Assembly: GCA_025360045.1 (NCBI GenBank)
Contig: JANYCY010000074.1
Coordinates: 1-64,000 of the forward strand
Direction: 5' to 3'
From: Janthinobacterium sp.
GTDB taxonomy: Bacteria; Pseudomonadota; Gammaproteobacteria; Burkholderiales; Chitinibacteraceae
DNA: 64,000 bases
This document shows, one piece after another, positions 11,369-20,500 of this stretch. The stretch's first letter is position 1. Each line of letters opens with the position of its first letter. Both the position numbers and the translations under genes were made by a program. The notes beneath the pieces are model-generated. The model had not been told where the DNA came from and ran no database searches. It saw nothing but the letters and a program-made list of their open reading frames with translations.

Positions 11369-11485
11369 GTAGGTTGGGTTAGCTGGTTTGCGTGGCCCAT
11401 TTATGGCTACGCAAACCAGCGTAACCCAACATTCAGTTGTAAAAGGATGTTGGGTTACGCGATAAGACTGCTAACCCAAGCTACG
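11369..11485. repeat. Family D repeat between hscB and hscA
   Basis: Starts CGTAGGTTGGGTTAG and ends CTAACCCAAGCTACG, with nested arms (GGTTTGCGT/ACGCAAACC and CCCAACAT/ATGTTGGG). It makes up most of the 279-base gap between hscB and hscA. No gene was found in this gap. Confidence 0.75.
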
Positions 11486-11578
11486 AATTCATCTTAAGTT
11501 AATAGGATTGGCTTAAGAAGCCCTCTTGAAGCACGCTTTTTAAAGAATAGCGAAGCTAAGCTATCTTACGGATGAAAC

Positions 11579-13435
11579 ATGGCCTTACTACAAATTTCTG
11601 AGCCTGGAATGTTTGCCGAGCCGCATCAACACCGCCTTGCAATCGGCATTGATCTTGGTACGACCAACTCCTTAGTCGCCTCGGTAAAAAGCGGCAGCGC
11701 CGTCTGTTTACCTGATGAGCAAGGCCGAACCTTGCTCGCCTCCGTGGTGAATTACGGCAAAGATGGCACAACCCGCGTGGGCTGTGGTGCACTGGCACGC
11801 CAAAATGATGACCCCAGCAATACCATCAGCTCAGTCAAACGCTTTATGGGCCGTGGCATTAATGATATTGCCGATCTAGCCACGCCTTACCGCTTTGTAG
11901 ACGAGCCAGGCATGCTCAAAATAGCGACGCGCGCGGGTGTAAAAAGCCCGGTCGAGGTCTCAGCCGATATTTTACGTGCACTCAAAACCCGCGCCGAACA
12001 AAGCTTGGGGGGCGAGCTGGTGGGTGCCGTCATTACCGTCCCAGCCTATTTTGACGATGCGCAGCGCCAAGCCACCAAAGACGCGGCACAAATCGCCGGC
12101 CTGAATGTACTGCGCTTACTGAATGAGCCCACAGCGGCCGCTATTGCCTATGGCTTGGATAATGGCGCAGAGGGCACCTATGTTATTTACGACTTAGGCG
12201 GCGGCACCTTTGATGTATCTATCCTAGAGCTGACCCGTGGCTTATTTGAAGTACGTGCCACATCAGGGGATTCCAGACTAGGTGGCGATGATTTTGATCA
12301 CCGAATTTACTGCTGGATCTTGCAAGAAGCGGGTTTATCTGCACTGAATGCCCATGACGCGCGCGTGCTGCTGACCCGCGCCCGCGAAGCAAAAGAAGCG
12401 CTTTCTGATCACCCTACTACCCGCATCACGGCCGTTCTGAGCGAAGGGGTAGTGGTTGATGTAGCACTAAACACTGAAACACTGCATGAAATCACCCATA
12501 CCCTCGTCAGCAACACCATCACCCCAGTACGCAAAGCCTTACGCGATGCCAAGCTGCAAGTCAGTGATATCAAGGGCGTAGTCATGGTTGGCGGCGCCAC
12601 CCGCATGCCGCAAATCCGCCATGCCGTGGCCGATTTCTTTAAGCAAGAACCGCTCACTAACCTAGACCCCGATAAAGTGGTCGCCATTGGTGCTGCGATT
12701 CAGGCCAATGTGCTGGCAGGCAATAAAGGGGAAGATGAATGGTTGCTGCTGGATGTGATTCCGCTCTCGCTGGGCTTGGAAACCATGGGCAATCTGGTGG
12801 AAAAAATCATTCCCAGAAACAGCACGATTCCTACCGCTAGAGCGCAAGAATTCACCACCTTTAAAGATGGTCAAACCGCCATGGCCATCCATGTATTGCA
12901 AGGCGAGCGCGAGCTAGTCAGCGATTGCCGCAGCTTGGCCCGCTTTGAGCTGCGCGGCATTCCACCCATGGTGGCGGGCGCTGCGCGTATCCGGGTGACT
13001 TTTCAAGTGGATGCAGATGGATTGCTATCAGTTGCGGCAAAAGAGCTGTCATCAGGCATCGAAGCCAGCATTATGGTGAAGCCTTCTTACGGCCTGTCTG
13101 ACGATGAAATCAGTAGCATGCTGACCGATTCCATGCAATATGCCAGCGCCGATGTACAAGCCCGTAAGCTCGCCGAGGCACTGGTTGATGCCGAATCCAT
13201 CCTCAATGCCAGCACAGCCGCGCTGGAGCAAGATGGTGATTTACTCAATAAAGAAGAGCGCACAGCCATTGAAACCAGCTTGCAACAGCTCAGCTCCAGC
13301 ATGCAGACAAGCGACGCCAACGCCATCCACACCGCCACCGAAAAGCTCAATGAAGCAACCGGCGACTTTGCCGCTAAACGTATGGATGCAGCGGTAAAAC
13401 GTGGATTAGCAGGCCAGAATATTGCTGAGATGTAA
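11579..13435 (+). CDS. hscA: Fe-S protein assembly chaperone HscA (Hsp70)
   Basis: Specialised Hsp70 that uses ATP to release the cluster from IscU. The nucleotide-binding domain starts [13 protein letters not shown] and contains [14 protein letters not shown] and [14 protein letters not shown]. The substrate domain follows from about residue 390. It has 618 residues, matching HscA rather than DnaK, with the HscA-type N-terminal extension. It sits between its co-chaperone gene and fdx. Confidence 0.97.
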   Translation: MALLQISEPGMFAEPHQHRLAIGIDLGTTNSLVASVKSGSAVCLPDEQGRTLLASVVNYGKDGTTRVGCGALARQNDDPSNTISSVKRFMGRGINDIADLATPYRFVDEPGMLKIATRAGVKSPVEVSADILRALKTRAEQSLGGELVGAVITVPAYFDDAQRQATKDAAQIAGLNVLRLLNEPTAAAIAYGLDNGAEGTYVIYDLGGGTFDVSILELTRGLFEVRATSGDSRLGGDDFDHRIYCWILQEAGLSALNAHDARVLLTRAREAKEALSDHPTTRITAVLSEGVVVDVALNTETLHEITHTLVSNTITPVRKALRDAKLQVSDIKGVVMVGGATRMPQIRHAVADFFKQEPLTNLDPDKVVAIGAAIQANVLAGNKGEDEWLLLDVIPLSLGLETMGNLVEKIIPRNSTIPTARAQEFTTFKDGQTAMAIHVLQGERELVSDCRSLARFELRGIPPMVAGAARIRVTFQVDADGLLSVAAKELSSGIEASIMVKPSYGLSDDEISSMLTDSMQYASADVQARKLAEALVDAESILNASTAALEQDGDLLNKEERTAIETSLQQLSSSMQTSDANAIHTATEKLNEATGDFAAKRMDAAVKRGLAGQNIAEM

Positions 13436-13438
13436 GCC

Positions 13439-13575
13439 TAAAAACCAAAAATCTGTAGACACAAAGACCCAAAAATTCAGAGCGCACAAAGAGTTCATTA
13501 AGTATATATATGACTTGCTGTTCTCCGTGAAACTCCGTGTCCTCTGTGATCTCTGTGGTTCAAGATTTGGGTTTT
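13439..13575. repeat. Family A repeat, eroded (copy A4)
   Basis: The right arm is clear (13521-13575, ...CTCTGTGGTTCAAG). The left side (13439-13500) keeps only scattered CACAAAG-type remnants. It lies in the hscA-fdx gap. Confidence 0.7.
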
Positions 13576-13609
13576 TGTACCGTAATGAGCCAAATACCAA
13601 GGATGAATC

Positions 13610-13948
13610 ATGATTCAAATTGTAGTTCTGCCCCACCCCCAGCTTTGCCCCGAAGGCGCGGTACTTGAAGCCGAAGCGGGCACGTCGATTTGCGACGTAC
13701 TGCTCGCTAACGATATTGAAATCGAACACGCTTGCGAAAAATCCTGTGCCTGCACCACCTGCCACGTCATTATCCGTGAAGGCTTTAAGTCACTCGCGCC
13801 ATCTGATGAGCTAGAAGACGATATGTTGGATAAAGCATGGGGCCTAGAATCTGAATCGCGCCTGTCTTGTCAGTCGCTTGTTACTGATACCGATTTAGTC
13901 GTAGAAATCCCAAAATACACAGTGAACCATGCACGGGAAAATCACTAA
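13610..13948 (+). CDS. fdx: Isc-type [2Fe-2S] ferredoxin
   Basis: Adrenodoxin-type ferredoxin that supplies electrons for cluster assembly. Ligands Cys42, Cys48, Cys51 ([10 protein letters not shown]) and Cys87 (SRLSCQSL) fall at the positions known from E. coli Fdx. It has 112 residues. AAGGA lies before the start, and iscX follows after 31 bases. Confidence 0.96.
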   Translation: MIQIVVLPHPQLCPEGAVLEAEAGTSICDVLLANDIEIEHACEKSCACTTCHVIIREGFKSLAPSDELEDDMLDKAWGLESESRLSCQSLVTDTDLVVEIPKYTVNHARENH

Positions 13949-13979
13949 GAAACAAAGCTCTTTTGAAAAGGACTTAAAA

Positions 13980-14174
13980 ATGAAATGGACTGATTCCCGT
14001 GAAATTGCCATTGAACTGGCAGATAAATTTCCAAACATAGACCCTAAAACGGTGCGCTTTACTGACTTGATGCAATGGGTCATTGAATTAGAAAACTTTG
14101 ACGACGACGCCAAGCACTGCGGCGAAAAAATATTAGAAGCCATTCAGCTGATGTGGATGGATGAAGCGGATTAA
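13980..14174 (+). CDS. iscX: IscX (Fe-S assembly accessory protein)
   Basis: Small acidic protein that binds IscS and modulates sulfur transfer. It has 64 residues starting [17 protein letters not shown], the normal IscX start, preceded by AAAGGA. The frame is open further upstream to an ATG at 13929, but that start overlaps fdx and adds non-family residues. It is the last gene of the isc operon and is followed by a terminator. Confidence 0.93.
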   Translation: MKWTDSREIAIELADKFPNIDPKTVRFTDLMQWVIELENFDDDAKHCGEKILEAIQLMWMDEAD

Positions 14175-14227
14175 AGGATTCCCCCACAAAAGATCGAGAA
14201 GCAATTGCCCTCTATCTCTATAAAAAC

Positions 14228-14251
14228 GGCCACAATTTTGGCCATTTTTTT
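14228..14251 (+). terminator. Rho-independent terminator of the isc operon
   Basis: Stem GGCCA / TGGCC with a six-base loop, followed by ATTTTTTT, 54 bases after the iscX stop. Confidence 0.8.
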
Positions 14252-14487
14252 ATACAAGTTGCTCAATAGCCTCATTCTATTTAATCATTGTCTAGCAAAC
14301 TGTCATGCTAGAGGCGGCTAGAGCACCAAGCACGTTTAATTACAAACCATGTAAAAATGACTAGAATGAATAAGCGCTAATGAACCTTTAAATATTAATT
14401 TTTACTAAACATGATTCAATTATCATCTCACTCCCTCTCCTTGCTATTTATTCAGCTAAAATGACAAGGATATATACGGAGCTTTGC
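14252..14487. other. Non-coding gap between isc terminator and HD-GYP gene
   Basis: A/T-rich, with no open frame supported by a ribosome site and no known repeat family. It presumably holds the promoter of the next gene. No convincing -35/-10 pair was singled out. Confidence 0.4.
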
Positions 14488-15459
14488 ATGGCCACATCCC
14501 CCCGCCCCAGCGGAAATAAAGTTTCTCGACCCGCATCGGCCTCTCGATTCGTATTTGAATCACGTGCCGCGCTTGATCGAGTTTTAAGCAAATCAGAAAC
14601 TTATGCTGGTGTATTCCCTGCTCATATCGGCACCATTGTGGATCACCTCGGCCGCGCTTGCGATTTAAACCGCAATGTGGTGATTGGCATGATTATGCTG
14701 CGCCAAGATGGCACCTACGCGATTCGGCACGCCATTAATGTGGCTTGTGTAGTAGAGCTGGCATTACGGGATCTTGGCCGCTCACCCGTTGAGCGACGCC
14801 CTGTCGTTGCAGCCGCGCTCACCATGAATATCGGCATGTATGCCATTCAAGAAAAGCTTTCCAGCCAATCCGGCCCACTCAGTGATGAGCAAAGGCTGAT
14901 GATGCAAGTGCATCCTGTTGAGGGGCGCGATACGCTACGTAAACTGGGGGTCACCGATCCGCTCTGGCTCGATTATGTCTTGCAGCACCACGAAATTCCC
15001 GATGGCAGTGGCTACCCTCAGCAGCTAGCTGGAGATAGCATTCACTTTGAAGCGAGGCTGATTGGCATTGCTGATCGCTATTGCGCCATGCTCACTCGCA
15101 ATGCTTGGCGACGTGGGCAGCTCTCTGATTTGGCCTTACTTACCTCACTCAACGGCTCAGCCAATAGCATCGATATAAAACTAGGTCGCCTGTTTACCCA
15201 AACCATGGGACTCTACCCCCCCGGTGCGGTAGTACAGCTCCTCAACGGCGAAATAGGCATAGTAAAGCGCCCAGGCCAGAGCGAGCAAACCCCCATTGTT
15301 GCAGCACTTTTTAACAAACAATGGCAGCCCTTACTCAACATCATTGAAAGAAATAGTGATGATATCGACTTCAGTATTATTGGCGTTATCGAAAGCCAAC
15401 GTGTTGCTGGCCTAGTACCGATGGAAGATGTTTGGGGCAGCGATGCTGCGGGCGCATAA
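14488..15459 (+). CDS. Degenerate HD-GYP-type protein
   Basis: The middle part resembles HD-GYP cyclic-di-GMP phosphodiesterases: RHAINVACVVELAL, then HHEIPDGSGYP, and the helix around IGIADRYCAMLT. The metal-binding HD pair is missing (TMNIGMYAI stands where HDIGK is expected), although the HHExxDGxGYP half is intact, so catalysis is doubtful and a sensor or scaffold role is possible. Start taken at 14488 because CGGAG lies 6 bases before it. An in-frame ATG at 14461 has no ribosome site. It has 323 residues with no signal peptide. It lies directly before pyrB. Confidence 0.75.
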   Translation: MATSPRPSGNKVSRPASASRFVFESRAALDRVLSKSETYAGVFPAHIGTIVDHLGRACDLNRNVVIGMIMLRQDGTYAIRHAINVACVVELALRDLGRSPVERRPVVAAALTMNIGMYAIQEKLSSQSGPLSDEQRLMMQVHPVEGRDTLRKLGVTDPLWLDYVLQHHEIPDGSGYPQQLAGDSIHFEARLIGIADRYCAMLTRNAWRRGQLSDLALLTSLNGSANSIDIKLGRLFTQTMGLYPPGAVVQLLNGEIGIVKRPGQSEQTPIVAALFNKQWQPLLNIIERNSDDIDFSIIGVIESQRVAGLVPMEDVWGSDAAGA

Positions 15460-15536
15460 GCGATTTGGCCCATTCAAAAAAACGCAAAGTGTATTGTTAA
15501 TATTATAAAAATGGCGCAACATCCACACACTGTGTA

Positions 15537-15542
15537 TATAAT
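15537..15542 (+). promoter_or_regulatory. Possible -10 box very close to the pyrB start
   Basis: A perfect TATAAT ends 8 bases before the ATG at 15551, so initiation 6-8 bases downstream would give an almost leaderless mRNA. No good -35 box is seen at 16-18 bases, and there is no Shine-Dalgarno sequence before the ATG. Confidence 0.35.
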
Positions 15543-15550
15543 GTGCCATC

Positions 15551-16825
15551 ATGCAATACGCCCAACAAAGTATTCTTCGCGATGCTATGCGATCACTCAA
15601 CCTCACCCGCGATGCCATCACAGAGCGACTAGGGGTAAGTCGACGTGCCTTAGACAGCTGGCTGCTGCCTGATGATTCAAATGAACACCGTAGTATGCCC
15701 ACCATTGTGGAACGCTTTCTAGCGGAAATCCTCAGCCAAGAATCCAATCAAAATTCGACCCAAAGTGTAGATTCAGCCAAAGCACATTGGGCTCCTCATC
15801 TTTTATCTGTTGAACAATTCAATCGCGAGTCGGTAGAAGAACTCTTTCGTGTTGCAGATATGATGCAGCCAGTCGCACGCCGCCAAAAAACCTGCCGCAT
15901 ACTCGAAGGGGCCGTGCTCGCTAATCTATTTTTTGAGGCCAGTACCCGCACCCGCATCAGCTTTGGAGCGGCTTTTTGCAGGCTTGGCGGCTCGGTTTGC
16001 GATACCACCGGCTTTACTTTTTCATCGATGGCCAAGGGTGAATCGATCTACGACACTAGCCGCGTCGTCAGTGGCTATGCCGATGCCATTGTGGTGCGTC
16101 ACCCAGAGCAAGGTGCGGTGGCCGAATTCGCCCAAGCCAGTAATATCCCCATCATTAACGGCGGCGACGGCCCTGGCGAGCATCCTACCCAAGCGCTGCT
16201 TGATCTTTACACCATGGAGCGCGAGTTTTCCCGCCTAAATAAACTAATAGATGGCAGCCATATTGCACTGGTTGGCGATTTAAAACATGGCCGCGCCGCG
16301 CATTCATTAGCCAAATTACTAGGCCTCTACAAGGGGTTAAAAATCACCCTGCTCGCACCTAACGGCCTAGAAATGCCCGCCAGCATCTTGGATACAGCCA
16401 GCCGCAACGGCAATGTGATTGAATGTACAGATCATCTGGCCACCGGCCTTACAGGGGCCGATGTGATTTACGCTACCCGTGTACAAAAAGAGCGCATGCA
16501 GGGCGAAGTGATGGAAGGCTACGGCGAAAACTTCCAGATTAATTTGCGCGCAGTCGATACCTTCTGCAAGCCTGATGTGATTGTGATGCACCCGCTGCCA
16601 CGAGACAGCCGTGCTGGAGCCAACGATCTCTCTACCGATTTAAACCAAGACCCAAGGCTGGCGATTTTCCGCCAAACCGACAACGGCGTGCCCATCCGCA
16701 TGGCCATTTTTGCCAAGCTATTGGGAGTCGATCATTTAGTGCAACACAGCTTGCGTGATATCAGCTGGCGACATCCGCAAAAGCTTGGGCCCAATGATGC
16801 GTCGTTTGACGAATTGTCGACCTGA
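15551..16825 (+). CDS. pyrB: Aspartate carbamoyltransferase with N-terminal HTH-like domain
   Basis: Catalyses carbamoyl phosphate plus aspartate to carbamoyl aspartate, the committed step of pyrimidine synthesis. Catalytic motifs are complete: STRTR (131-135), AKGES with Lys162, HPTQALLDLYT (211 on) and MHPLPR (346-351). It has 424 residues, about 110 more than E. coli PyrB. The extra N-terminus (1-62) reads like a helix-turn-helix (LTRDAITERLGVSRRALDSW), followed by a polar linker. No pyrI or pyrC neighbour is present. The extension could bind DNA, or could simply mediate assembly. It is clearly in frame with no break. Confidence 0.93.
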   Translation: MQYAQQSILRDAMRSLNLTRDAITERLGVSRRALDSWLLPDDSNEHRSMPTIVERFLAEILSQESNQNSTQSVDSAKAHWAPHLLSVEQFNRESVEELFRVADMMQPVARRQKTCRILEGAVLANLFFEASTRTRISFGAAFCRLGGSVCDTTGFTFSSMAKGESIYDTSRVVSGYADAIVVRHPEQGAVAEFAQASNIPIINGGDGPGEHPTQALLDLYTMEREFSRLNKLIDGSHIALVGDLKHGRAAHSLAKLLGLYKGLKITLLAPNGLEMPASILDTASRNGNVIECTDHLATGLTGADVIYATRVQKERMQGEVMEGYGENFQINLRAVDTFCKPDVIVMHPLPRDSRAGANDLSTDLNQDPRLAIFRQTDNGVPIRMAIFAKLLGVDHLVQHSLRDISWRHPQKLGPNDASFDELST

Positions 16826-16853
16826 GTCTAATCAGTCATTTGTCATCATTGGA

Positions 16854-16936
16854 TCATCGTAGGGCGGGTGAACCCCACCGTTTTCCATAGTATTTCATGC
16901 CAAAATCTGCCGAGTTTCACCCGCCATACAAACGAT
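16854..16936. repeat. Family C inverted repeat (copy C1)
   Basis: ATCGTAGGGCGGGTGAA on the left and TTCACCCGCC...ACGAT on the right, enclosing CCGTTTTCC...GCCAAAATCTGCC. Related copies are at 36622-36703 and 41239-41297. It lies after pyrB. Confidence 0.75.
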
Positions 16937-17081
16937 GCAATATATCTTATTGGCTTAACTCGATACCTCTAGAGCAAGTTTTTATACCCATGCGTCCGTG
17001 CTACTCTCTGCGTGGGCACAGCCTATGGTCCCTCTCAGTGTGCACCTCAGCACAATCCCAGCCCTCAACACAGGATTTCCC

Positions 17082-17399
17082 ATGCTTTTTGCCGATGTAC
17101 TTGCCAGCTTACCGACCATTGATCATTTATCCGCACTCGAGCTACTCGATGGCGAAACCGTGGTTACGTGCATTGAAAATAAACCCGGCCAAGCCGGTAG
17201 CGTGCGGGTTTATCACGCGCTTTATCAGGAGTTTGGCGCAATCAACGCCGTAGCGGCCGCAAAAGGCCTACGCCTGTATGCAGAGCACAGCAACGATGCC
17301 CTGGCATTTCCCGGCAAACACCCTAATATCGATCGTTTATTCTCGCTTACCGAAAACGGTAAACCGCTCGCCGTTAAACTGATTAACGCTAAAGTTTGA
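17082..17399 (+). CDS. DUF2322 family protein
   Basis: A 105-residue protein of a family seen mainly in betaproteobacteria and of unknown function. The conserved wording is present: LPTIDHLSALELLDG, IENKPGQAGS and GKHPNIDRLF. Start chosen at 17082, with AGGA 7 bases upstream. The frame continues upstream to 16998 without a ribosome site. It stands alone between pyrB and a lytic transglycosylase gene. Confidence 0.8.
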   Translation: MLFADVLASLPTIDHLSALELLDGETVVTCIENKPGQAGSVRVYHALYQEFGAINAVAAAKGLRLYAEHSNDALAFPGKHPNIDRLFSLTENGKPLAVKLINAKV

Positions 17400-17451
17400 C
17401 CAAAGCAAGCGATAAAGCTACATTCCAAGCTGATTCCAAAGAAAAAAGCTC

Positions 17452-18057
17452 ATGCGCTACTCCTTTTTAATAGGCTTGTTTTTTTGCAGCTTTGCCTTTG
17501 CTGGTGCGCAAAAAGAAGAACAGCTTTCCTCCAATGTACAAACCGCAATGCAAAGATCGATTAATGATGGGCAATCGCCCAGATTGGTCTTTGCCACACC
17601 TGCAGAAGGGGAAGCGTGGCTCACCGCCATGTCGGCCCGCTTAGCCAAGCGTATTCCTGATGAATTTGTTCGCCGTACCCTCCTGACCACCATTCACTAT
17701 GAAGCCAGCCGCGCGGGTTTAGATCCACAATTAGTCTTAGGGCTGGTGCATGTAGAAAGTGGCTTTAACCGCTATGCATTATCGGTGGTGGGTGCGAGGG
17801 GCTTAATGCAAGTCATGCCGTTTTGGCAAAGATCAATTGGTAGCAGCACACATAATTTATTCGATATGAATACTAATTTGCGCTATGGCTGCACGATTTT
17901 GCGCCACTATTTAGATATGGAAAACGGCGATTATTTTAGAGCATTAGGCCGTTATAACGGCAGCCTTGGCCGCGCCGAATATCCTAATTTAGTCTACGGT
18001 GCATGGAAAAATTACTACGCATACGCGGCAAGCAACACCACGCTGGCAGAGAAATAA
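17452..18057 (+). CDS. Exported lytic transglycosylase (SLT domain)
   Basis: Cleaves peptidoglycan glycan strands in the periplasm. A signal peptide (MRYSFLIGLFFCSFAFAGA) is followed by an SLT domain with catalytic Glu102 in HVESGFNRYALS, then GARGLMQVMP and the ALGRYNGSLG motif. It has 201 residues, a short single-domain enzyme. Which cell-wall process it serves cannot be told from the neighbours. Confidence 0.9.
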   Translation: MRYSFLIGLFFCSFAFAGAQKEEQLSSNVQTAMQRSINDGQSPRLVFATPAEGEAWLTAMSARLAKRIPDEFVRRTLLTTIHYEASRAGLDPQLVLGLVHVESGFNRYALSVVGARGLMQVMPFWQRSIGSSTHNLFDMNTNLRYGCTILRHYLDMENGDYFRALGRYNGSLGRAEYPNLVYGAWKNYYAYAASNTTLAEK

Positions 18058-18076
18058 AACGGGTAATGGCATACAA

Positions 18077-18203
18077 AACCCAAACCTTAAACCACGGAGG
18101 AAAGGGAGAACACAGAGGACCACGGAGAAAAACATTATAAACAAGGTTTTCTCCATGAAACTCCGTGTGTCCTGTGCCCTCAGTGTTTCAAGAGTGGGTT
18201 TTA
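18077..18203. repeat. Family A inverted repeat (copy A5)
   Basis: Left arm AAACCCAAACCTTAAACCAC..., right arm ...GTGTTTCAAGAGTGGGTTTT. It lies between the transglycosylase gene and the converging Crp/Fnr gene. Confidence 0.8.
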
Positions 18204-18242
18204 TACTGGGGTAGATTTTTCACTACTTTGCACAAGCACACG

Positions 18243-18914
18243 CTATCTAGGCAATTTATCTGCGTCTAATAGTCGAATCACGCCTTGCTCCATATGCAGC
18301 CAGCCGTGCTCCATCCATACGCTAAGCTGCTTATTCACGCTTTCACGGCTTGAGCCAACCATATTGGCTAACTCTTGCTGGGTGAGCTTCAAATCAATCG
18401 TCACCCCCTCGTCATCTTTTATCCCGTGCTGGAGAGCAAGCTGTCTCAGCGTTTTCCCAAGGCGCTGGGGCAAATTAAGAAACATCGCGTCTTGTAGGAA
18501 ATCATCCACGCTACGCAGACGCTGACAAAGCGCCGCTATCATTTGGTGCATCACCTGTGGATGACGATCCAAATACTGCATCACGTTTTCGCGCCGCAAT
18601 ACCAGCAGCTCGCAAGGCTCTAAGGTTTCTACCGAGGCGGTGCGTAAACCACCATCTAACATGGCAATCTCGCCAAACATTTCGCCCGCTTCCAAAATAC
18701 TGATGGTCGCTTCTTTACCCTCGGCGCTACTTCTAATCACTTTTAAACGCCCATGCAACACAGCATACATTTCATTGCCAGGGGTTCCTTGCAATACAAC
18801 CATTTGCTTGGCACGCAAGCTGCGTAGCTCGGTATGAGTGGCTAATTCAGCGAGGTCTGTATTACTTAAATCACAAAATAAGCTACTGCCTAATAATAAT
18901 TTAACTTTATCCAT
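18243..18914 (-). CDS. Crp/Fnr-family transcriptional regulator
   Basis: N-terminal cyclic-nucleotide-binding fold with GEMFGEIAMLDGGLRTASV, close to the cAMP pocket signature of Crp, and a C-terminal winged HTH (LTQQELANMVGSSRESVNKQL). The Fnr-type cysteine cluster is absent, so it is not an oxygen sensor of the Fnr kind. ATG at 18914 chosen (AAGAGA upstream), giving 223 residues. The frame also opens 13 codons earlier. Its ligand and targets cannot be named. Confidence 0.88.
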   Translation of the reverse strand: MDKVKLLLGSSLFCDLSNTDLAELATHTELRSLRAKQMVVLQGTPGNEMYAVLHGRLKVIRSSAEGKEATISILEAGEMFGEIAMLDGGLRTASVETLEPCELLVLRRENVMQYLDRHPQVMHQMIAALCQRLRSVDDFLQDAMFLNLPQRLGKTLRQLALQHGIKDDEGVTIDLKLTQQELANMVGSSRESVNKQLSVWMEHGWLHMEQGVIRLLDADKLPR

Positions 18915-19006
18915 ACTGATTCTCTTAGAGAAAAACGGTTGTATTCGGATCACCCTTATTTTACATCAGGGCGAGCGACTAAGTTTTCACGCTATTAAAT
19001 AGAGCC

Positions 19007-19777
19007 TTAAATAGCCAAGCTGGCAATCACCGGCGTGTGATCAGAGGGACGTTCATTTTTTCTAGGCTCACGATCAATCACGCATGCACTGCATAAAGGC
19101 ACTAATTCTTGCGACAATAAAATATGATCAATTCGCATACCGGCATTTTTTCTAAAACCAAAACCACGATAATCCCACCAAGAAAACGACTTCTCTGGCT
19201 GATCAAATAAACGATAGGAATCTGTTAAACCTAAATCCAATAAAGCCTGAAATGCATCGCGCTCTGGGCCTGAAACTAACACCTGCCCCACCCATTTGGC
19301 TGGATCATGCACATCGATATCATGGGGAGCAATATTATAATCCCCCAACAAAGCTAATTTAGAATGCGCGGCCATTTCTGTTTTTAACCACGCCGTCATT
19401 GCCTCGAGCCAAGATAATTTATATGGGTATTTTTCTGAATCTAATGCTTGCCCATTAGGAATATAAGCGCAAACCAGACGCACGCCTTTAATTGTTGCCG
19501 CAATTAACCGAACCTGATGATCAACAAAGCCAGGAATATTCACGACTACATCGCTTAAAGCTTCACGCGCAATAATAGCCACACCGTTATAGGTTTTTTG
19601 CCCAGCAAACACCACATGAAACCCAGCCGCTTCAATCTCTGCATGAGGGAAATTAACGTCTTCCATTTTAGTTTCTTGCAAGCAAAGCGCCGTGACTTCG
19701 GAATTTGCGGCCAGCCATTCTAATACCTGAGGCAGGCGCACTTTAAGACTATTCACATTCCAAGTTACAATTTGCAT
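19007..19777 (-). CDS. xthA: Exodeoxyribonuclease III
   Basis: Apurinic/apyrimidinic endonuclease and 3'-5' exonuclease of base excision repair. The EEP-fold motifs are present: IVTWNVNSLK, CLQETKMED (metal Glu), LLGDYNIAP (Asp/Asn), and the C-terminal RIDHILLS and RPSDHTPV (catalytic Asp-His). It has 256 residues, normal length. Confidence 0.94.
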   Translation of the reverse strand: MQIVTWNVNSLKVRLPQVLEWLAANSEVTALCLQETKMEDVNFPHAEIEAAGFHVVFAGQKTYNGVAIIAREALSDVVVNIPGFVDHQVRLIAATIKGVRLVCAYIPNGQALDSEKYPYKLSWLEAMTAWLKTEMAAHSKLALLGDYNIAPHDIDVHDPAKWVGQVLVSGPERDAFQALLDLGLTDSYRLFDQPEKSFSWWDYRGFGFRKNAGMRIDHILLSQELVPLCSACVIDREPRKNERPSDHTPVIASLAI

Positions 19778-20023
19778 AAGGCGGTGTATTCCTTTGATTC
19801 AATCAATATATTTCTAGCGGCACTACTTACTTCTATTTCAGGCACTCTTTATTTTTGTGCCCAAAGCTGAAGTTGCCACACTAAATCCCACTTTAAATCA
19901 TATTGTACTTAAAATCATTTATCAAAAGGCACTGCATGCTGACTAAAACAGCTAATTTACCGTTTTAAACCACAAAGCCGAGCGATCTCCCCTATGCCCG
20001 CTCATACACAACGCACTTTATGC

Positions 20024-20049
20024 AAAAAGCCACCGTTTAAGGTGGCTTT
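20024..20049 (-). terminator. Terminator-like hairpin of the small minus-strand gene
   Basis: Stem AAAGCCACC/GGTGGCTTT (20026-20034 with 20041-20049). Read on the minus strand it is followed by a run of Ts, 17 bases after the stop codon of the 20066 gene. The 288-base gap from the xthA start to that stop holds nothing else that I recognise. Confidence 0.7.
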
Positions 20050-20065
20050 GGCTCTTACAGCTAAA

Positions 20066-20257
20066 CTATCGATGCGATAAATCCAGTGCCTGAAAAATTG
20101 CCAAAAACTGATGCTGCCCAACATGAAATTTGCAAAGAACTGGGTTTTCTAGCTCGTCTGAGCTACCTGGGAAACCCTCAATCGTGTAAGCAGTTTTGAT
20201 GGTTCTACCCTTATCAGCGGCGTGGAATACTCTTTCCCCAATATTAAATGATTCCAT
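20066..20257 (-). CDS. Small protein of unknown function
   Basis: I do not recognise the family with confidence. Starting at MESFNIGERVFHAADKGRT it has 63 residues and resembles, in outline, small YodC/DUF2158-type beta proteins (VGDxV... near the start and a CKFHVGQHQ stretch near the end). AAGGA lies 9 bases before this ATG, and a hairpin with a T-run follows the stop, which together favour a real gene. The frame is open for 34 more codons upstream. Confidence 0.5.
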   Translation of the reverse strand: MESFNIGERVFHAADKGRTIKTAYTIEGFPGSSDELENPVLCKFHVGQHQFLAIFQALDLSHR

Positions 20258-20500
20258 CTCACAAATTCCTTTCATTACAGTTTCAGGAATAATCAGCTTA
20301 TCCCCAATGCCTCCTTCTTGATAGCCCTGATCATTTGACTGGGCGCAAAGAAAGCACACTCTGCATGCACGCCGACAGCCTAAACGTCCCTTACAAAGAC
20401 TGTGGCAACTAAAACATTTTACTTAAAAACAACTCGCAAACGAGCAAGGAATAATTCAGCTGCTAGTATGGTTTGTATCAAATATTCAAACGGGGGACTT

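Noticed and set aside
13406-13765. Open frame of 119 codons opposite hscA end and fdx
   Set aside because: It crosses repeat A4 and is antisense to two real genes. No family resemblance.
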